A stretch of 64,000 nt of DNA, from positions 1,302,001 through 1,366,000 of the forward strand of contig CP067379.1 in the NCBI GenBank assembly GCA_019565575.1, in the 5' to 3' direction. Below the pieces are notes generated by a model. That model was not told the origin of the DNA, searched no databases, and saw only the letters and a program-made list of their open reading frames with translations. Positions 62,074 to 64,000 of this stretch are shown piece by piece. The DNA is from Flavobacterium covae (GTDB lineage: Bacteria; Bacteroidota; Bacteroidia; Flavobacteriales; Flavobacteriaceae). Both the position numbers and the translations under genes were made by a program. Position 1 is the stretch's first letter, and the number at the start of each line of letters is the position of its first letter.

Positions 62074-62883
62074 ATGGAGGATAAAAGGATATTGTATGTA
62101 TCATCCGAATTAGTGCCCTATTTGCCTGAAAATGAGGTCTCTTTGATGTCGTTTGATTTACCAAAAATGATTAACGATCAAGGCGGGCAAATTAGAATTT
62201 TTATGCCACGTTATGGAAATGTAAATGAAAGAAGGCATCAATTACATGAAGTAATTAGGCTTTCAGGAATGAATTTAGTGGTAAATGATGTTGATATGCC
62301 TCTGATTATTAAAGTTGCTTCAATACCTAAGGAACGTATTCAGGTGTACTTTATAGACAATGATGAGTATTTTAAACGCAAGTCTACTTTTACGGATGAA
62401 GAAGGCGTGTTGTTTGAAGATAACGATGAGCGTGCCATTTTCTTTGCAAAAGGAGTTGTAGAAACTGTAAAGAAATTAAATTGGGTTCCAGATATTATTC
62501 ATGTTCAAGGATGGATGGCTTCGTTATTGCCTATTTATATGAGACATTATTATAAAGACGATGCTTTATTTTCCGAAACTAAAATAGTCACATCTATCTT
62601 TAAGGATGGTTATGAAGGAATATTAGATGCACAAATTTCTAAAAAGGTTCAATTTGATGGTGTGCCACAAGAAGCAATTCAAGAATTAGATAACCCAACC
62701 TATGAAAATTTGATGATGGTTGCTATTAACCATTCTGACGGGGTTGTGATGGGGTCTGAAGAAATATCGCCAAATTTAACAAAATTTATAGAATCTTCTA
62801 AAAAACCTTTTTTACCTTTCGCCTCAAAAGATGTATTCGCAGAAGCTTATACAGAATTTTATAAAACTCAAATATTAGGTTAA
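62074..62883 (+). CDS. Glycogen/starch synthase catalytic-domain protein
   Basis: 269 residues matching only the N-terminal GT5 domain of glycogen synthase: RILYVSSELVPYLPENEVSLMSF, IIHVQGWMASLLPIYMRHYY and NHSDGVVMGSEEI. The C-terminal nucleotide-binding half is absent, as in most flavobacterial homologues next to panC, so glucan synthesis is not certain. The start is ATG 62074; the open frame reaches to a TTG at 62032, inside the -7 box. Confidence 0.88.
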   Translation: MEDKRILYVSSELVPYLPENEVSLMSFDLPKMINDQGGQIRIFMPRYGNVNERRHQLHEVIRLSGMNLVVNDVDMPLIIKVASIPKERIQVYFIDNDEYFKRKSTFTDEEGVLFEDNDERAIFFAKGVVETVKKLNWVPDIIHVQGWMASLLPIYMRHYYKDDALFSETKIVTSIFKDGYEGILDAQISKKVQFDGVPQEAIQELDNPTYENLMMVAINHSDGVVMGSEEISPNLTKFIESSKKPFLPFASKDVFAEAYTEFYKTQILG

Positions 62884-62888
62884 TAAAA

Positions 62889-64000
62889 TGAATTTCAATA
62901 CTTTTGCAAAAAAATCAGTAGTTTTGCTATTCGGTTTTTTATTGTCTTGCGATCAAGATTATAATACATTAGGGGCTGATTTAGTTGGAGATGAAACTTT
63001 TACTTTTTTGGCAGGTGAGGATAAATCAAGTAGTATAACTATTAATGATCTAGATTTAGGCGCAGTTCAGTCTAATAATCTTTCTGTAAATCATTTAGGA
63101 TTGTTAAAGAATGATTATTTTGGAGAGACAACTGCTTCTTTTGTTACGCAATTACAATTAGCAACAGCAGCACCAGTATTTGGAACAGGAATTGAAGTAG
63201 ATAGTGTGGTGCTTTCAGTGCCTTATTTTAGTACTAAATTAAGTACTGATGTTAATGGAAAAGGAACTTATAGACTAGATTCTATTTATACTAATACAAA
63301 AGATTATTACACAGATTTTAAAACAGATAAGTTGCCTGCTTTCAATTTAGAGGTCTTTCGTAATAATTTTGCTTTAAATGATTATGATATAAATGATATT
63401 ACCAAAAATGGAAAATATTATTCAGATCAAGAAAGTGTATTAGATGTAGTAGTAGGAGAAAAATTAAATAATGCTGCTAATCCAAATGAAAACACTAATT
63501 TTAAACCCAATCAAGCTGAGTTTGAAAAGCCAAAAGTAGATGATCTAACACAAAAGTTATTACCTATAAAAGATAATCCAGGGAATGTAGGAGAACGTTT
63601 TTCTCCCCGTATACGTTTACACCTAGATAAATCTCATTTTGAAAATAATATCATAAAAGCTGATTCAAGATATTTAATAAACAATAATGCTTTTGTAAAT
63701 TATTATAAAGGTTTGACATTTAGAGTATCTAGAAACGAAGGCATAATGATGGGGCTAGATTTTAAGAAAGGAGATGTAACAATTTATTACAAACAAGATA
63801 GAACGGATAATAAAGGAAAAGAAATGAAAACCTTCGTTCTTAAAATGACGGGAAATAATTTAAATATTTTAAAACATAATAAGTCGGCTATTTATGCAAG
63901 TGCTCTTTCATCCAATACACCAACGGATAATTTATTCTTAAAAGGTGGTCAAGGATCAATAGCAGAAATCAAAATAGACCAAGCTTTAATTGATGATTTA
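62889..64000 (+). CDS. DUF4270 lipoprotein, 3' partial, one frameshift
   Basis: Runs off the window end. A signal peptide with lipobox (FLLSC) is followed by DQDYNTLGADLVGDE and a long beta-rich body, as in DUF4270 outer-membrane lipoproteins, which follow the starch synthase gene in Flavobacteria. Five T at 62936-62940 should be six, joining VLLFGFLLSCDQ; without this correction the start is out of frame. Function unknown. Confidence 0.82.

Overview
The window is chromosomal DNA from a member of the Flavobacteriaceae. The evidence is its low GC content, a type IX secretion gene with a sorting-domain tail (porZ), a Bacteroides-aerotolerance (bat) operon, flavobacterial gene pairs such as IPExxxVDY-pyk and starch synthase-DUF4270, and Bacteroidetes-type -7 promoter boxes (TAnnTTTG) instead of Shine-Dalgarno sites. 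I cannot name the genus or species.

Layout. 1-12.8 kb: a nuclease/phosphatase fragment, 3-hydroxyanthranilate dioxygenase, an ALDH7-type dehydrogenase, a trans-sulfuration enzyme, an outer-membrane barrel protein, glutamate dehydrogenase, porZ, an acyltransferase, recO and two tandem secreted paralogues. 12.9-20.9 kb: ileS (carrying two in-frame palindromic insertions), a DksA-like protein, lspA, an IS1634-family element with 37-bp direct repeats, rnhA and purN. 21-24.7 kb: the acpP-fabF-rnc cluster and an AlbA_2 ATP-binding protein. 24.8-34 kb: the bat operon (moxR, DUF58, a membrane protein, batA, batB, batC, batD, batE). 34.3-40.3 kb: a serine hydrolase, then sufS-lipoprotein-sufE-sufT-DUF2480-DUF3078. 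40.7-46.7 kb: bioD-bioA, IPExxxVDY-pyk, dinB and a CYTH protein. 46.7-56.6 kb: rlpA, a cytochrome-b-like protein, a fused acyltransferase, exodeoxyribonuclease III, an OmpA lipoprotein, an aldo/keto reductase, a DUF4139 protein and an AsmA-like/GT51 transglycosylase. 56.6-64 kb: a hypothetical, radA, an esterase-fold protein, a flippase-like membrane protein, panD, panC, and divergently a starch synthase and a DUF4270 lipoprotein cut by the window edge.

The most striking property is that about 22 genes, many of them essential (ileS, acpP, fabF, rnc, sufS, pyk), are broken by indels. Most lie in homopolymers, as expected of an unpolished long-read assembly. Ten follow a different rule: an extra G turns CTGAAG into CTGGAAG (or CTTCAG into CTTCCAG). 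Removing that base restores the conserved protein each time. By eye, eight of the ten CTGAAGC sites are altered, while CTGAAG followed by A, G or T is mostly untouched. I infer a sequence-specific base modification that misleads the basecaller, so the broken genes are probably intact in the cell. For this reason they are listed as CDS with the breaks described.

I found no rRNA, tRNA, CRISPR array or prophage. No wholly new system is demonstrable. The best candidates for novelty are the CTGAAGC signature, the GC-rich palindromes inserted in frame in ileS, the long direct repeats of the IS1634 element, and a 130-bp intergenic repeat with terminal inverted repeats.
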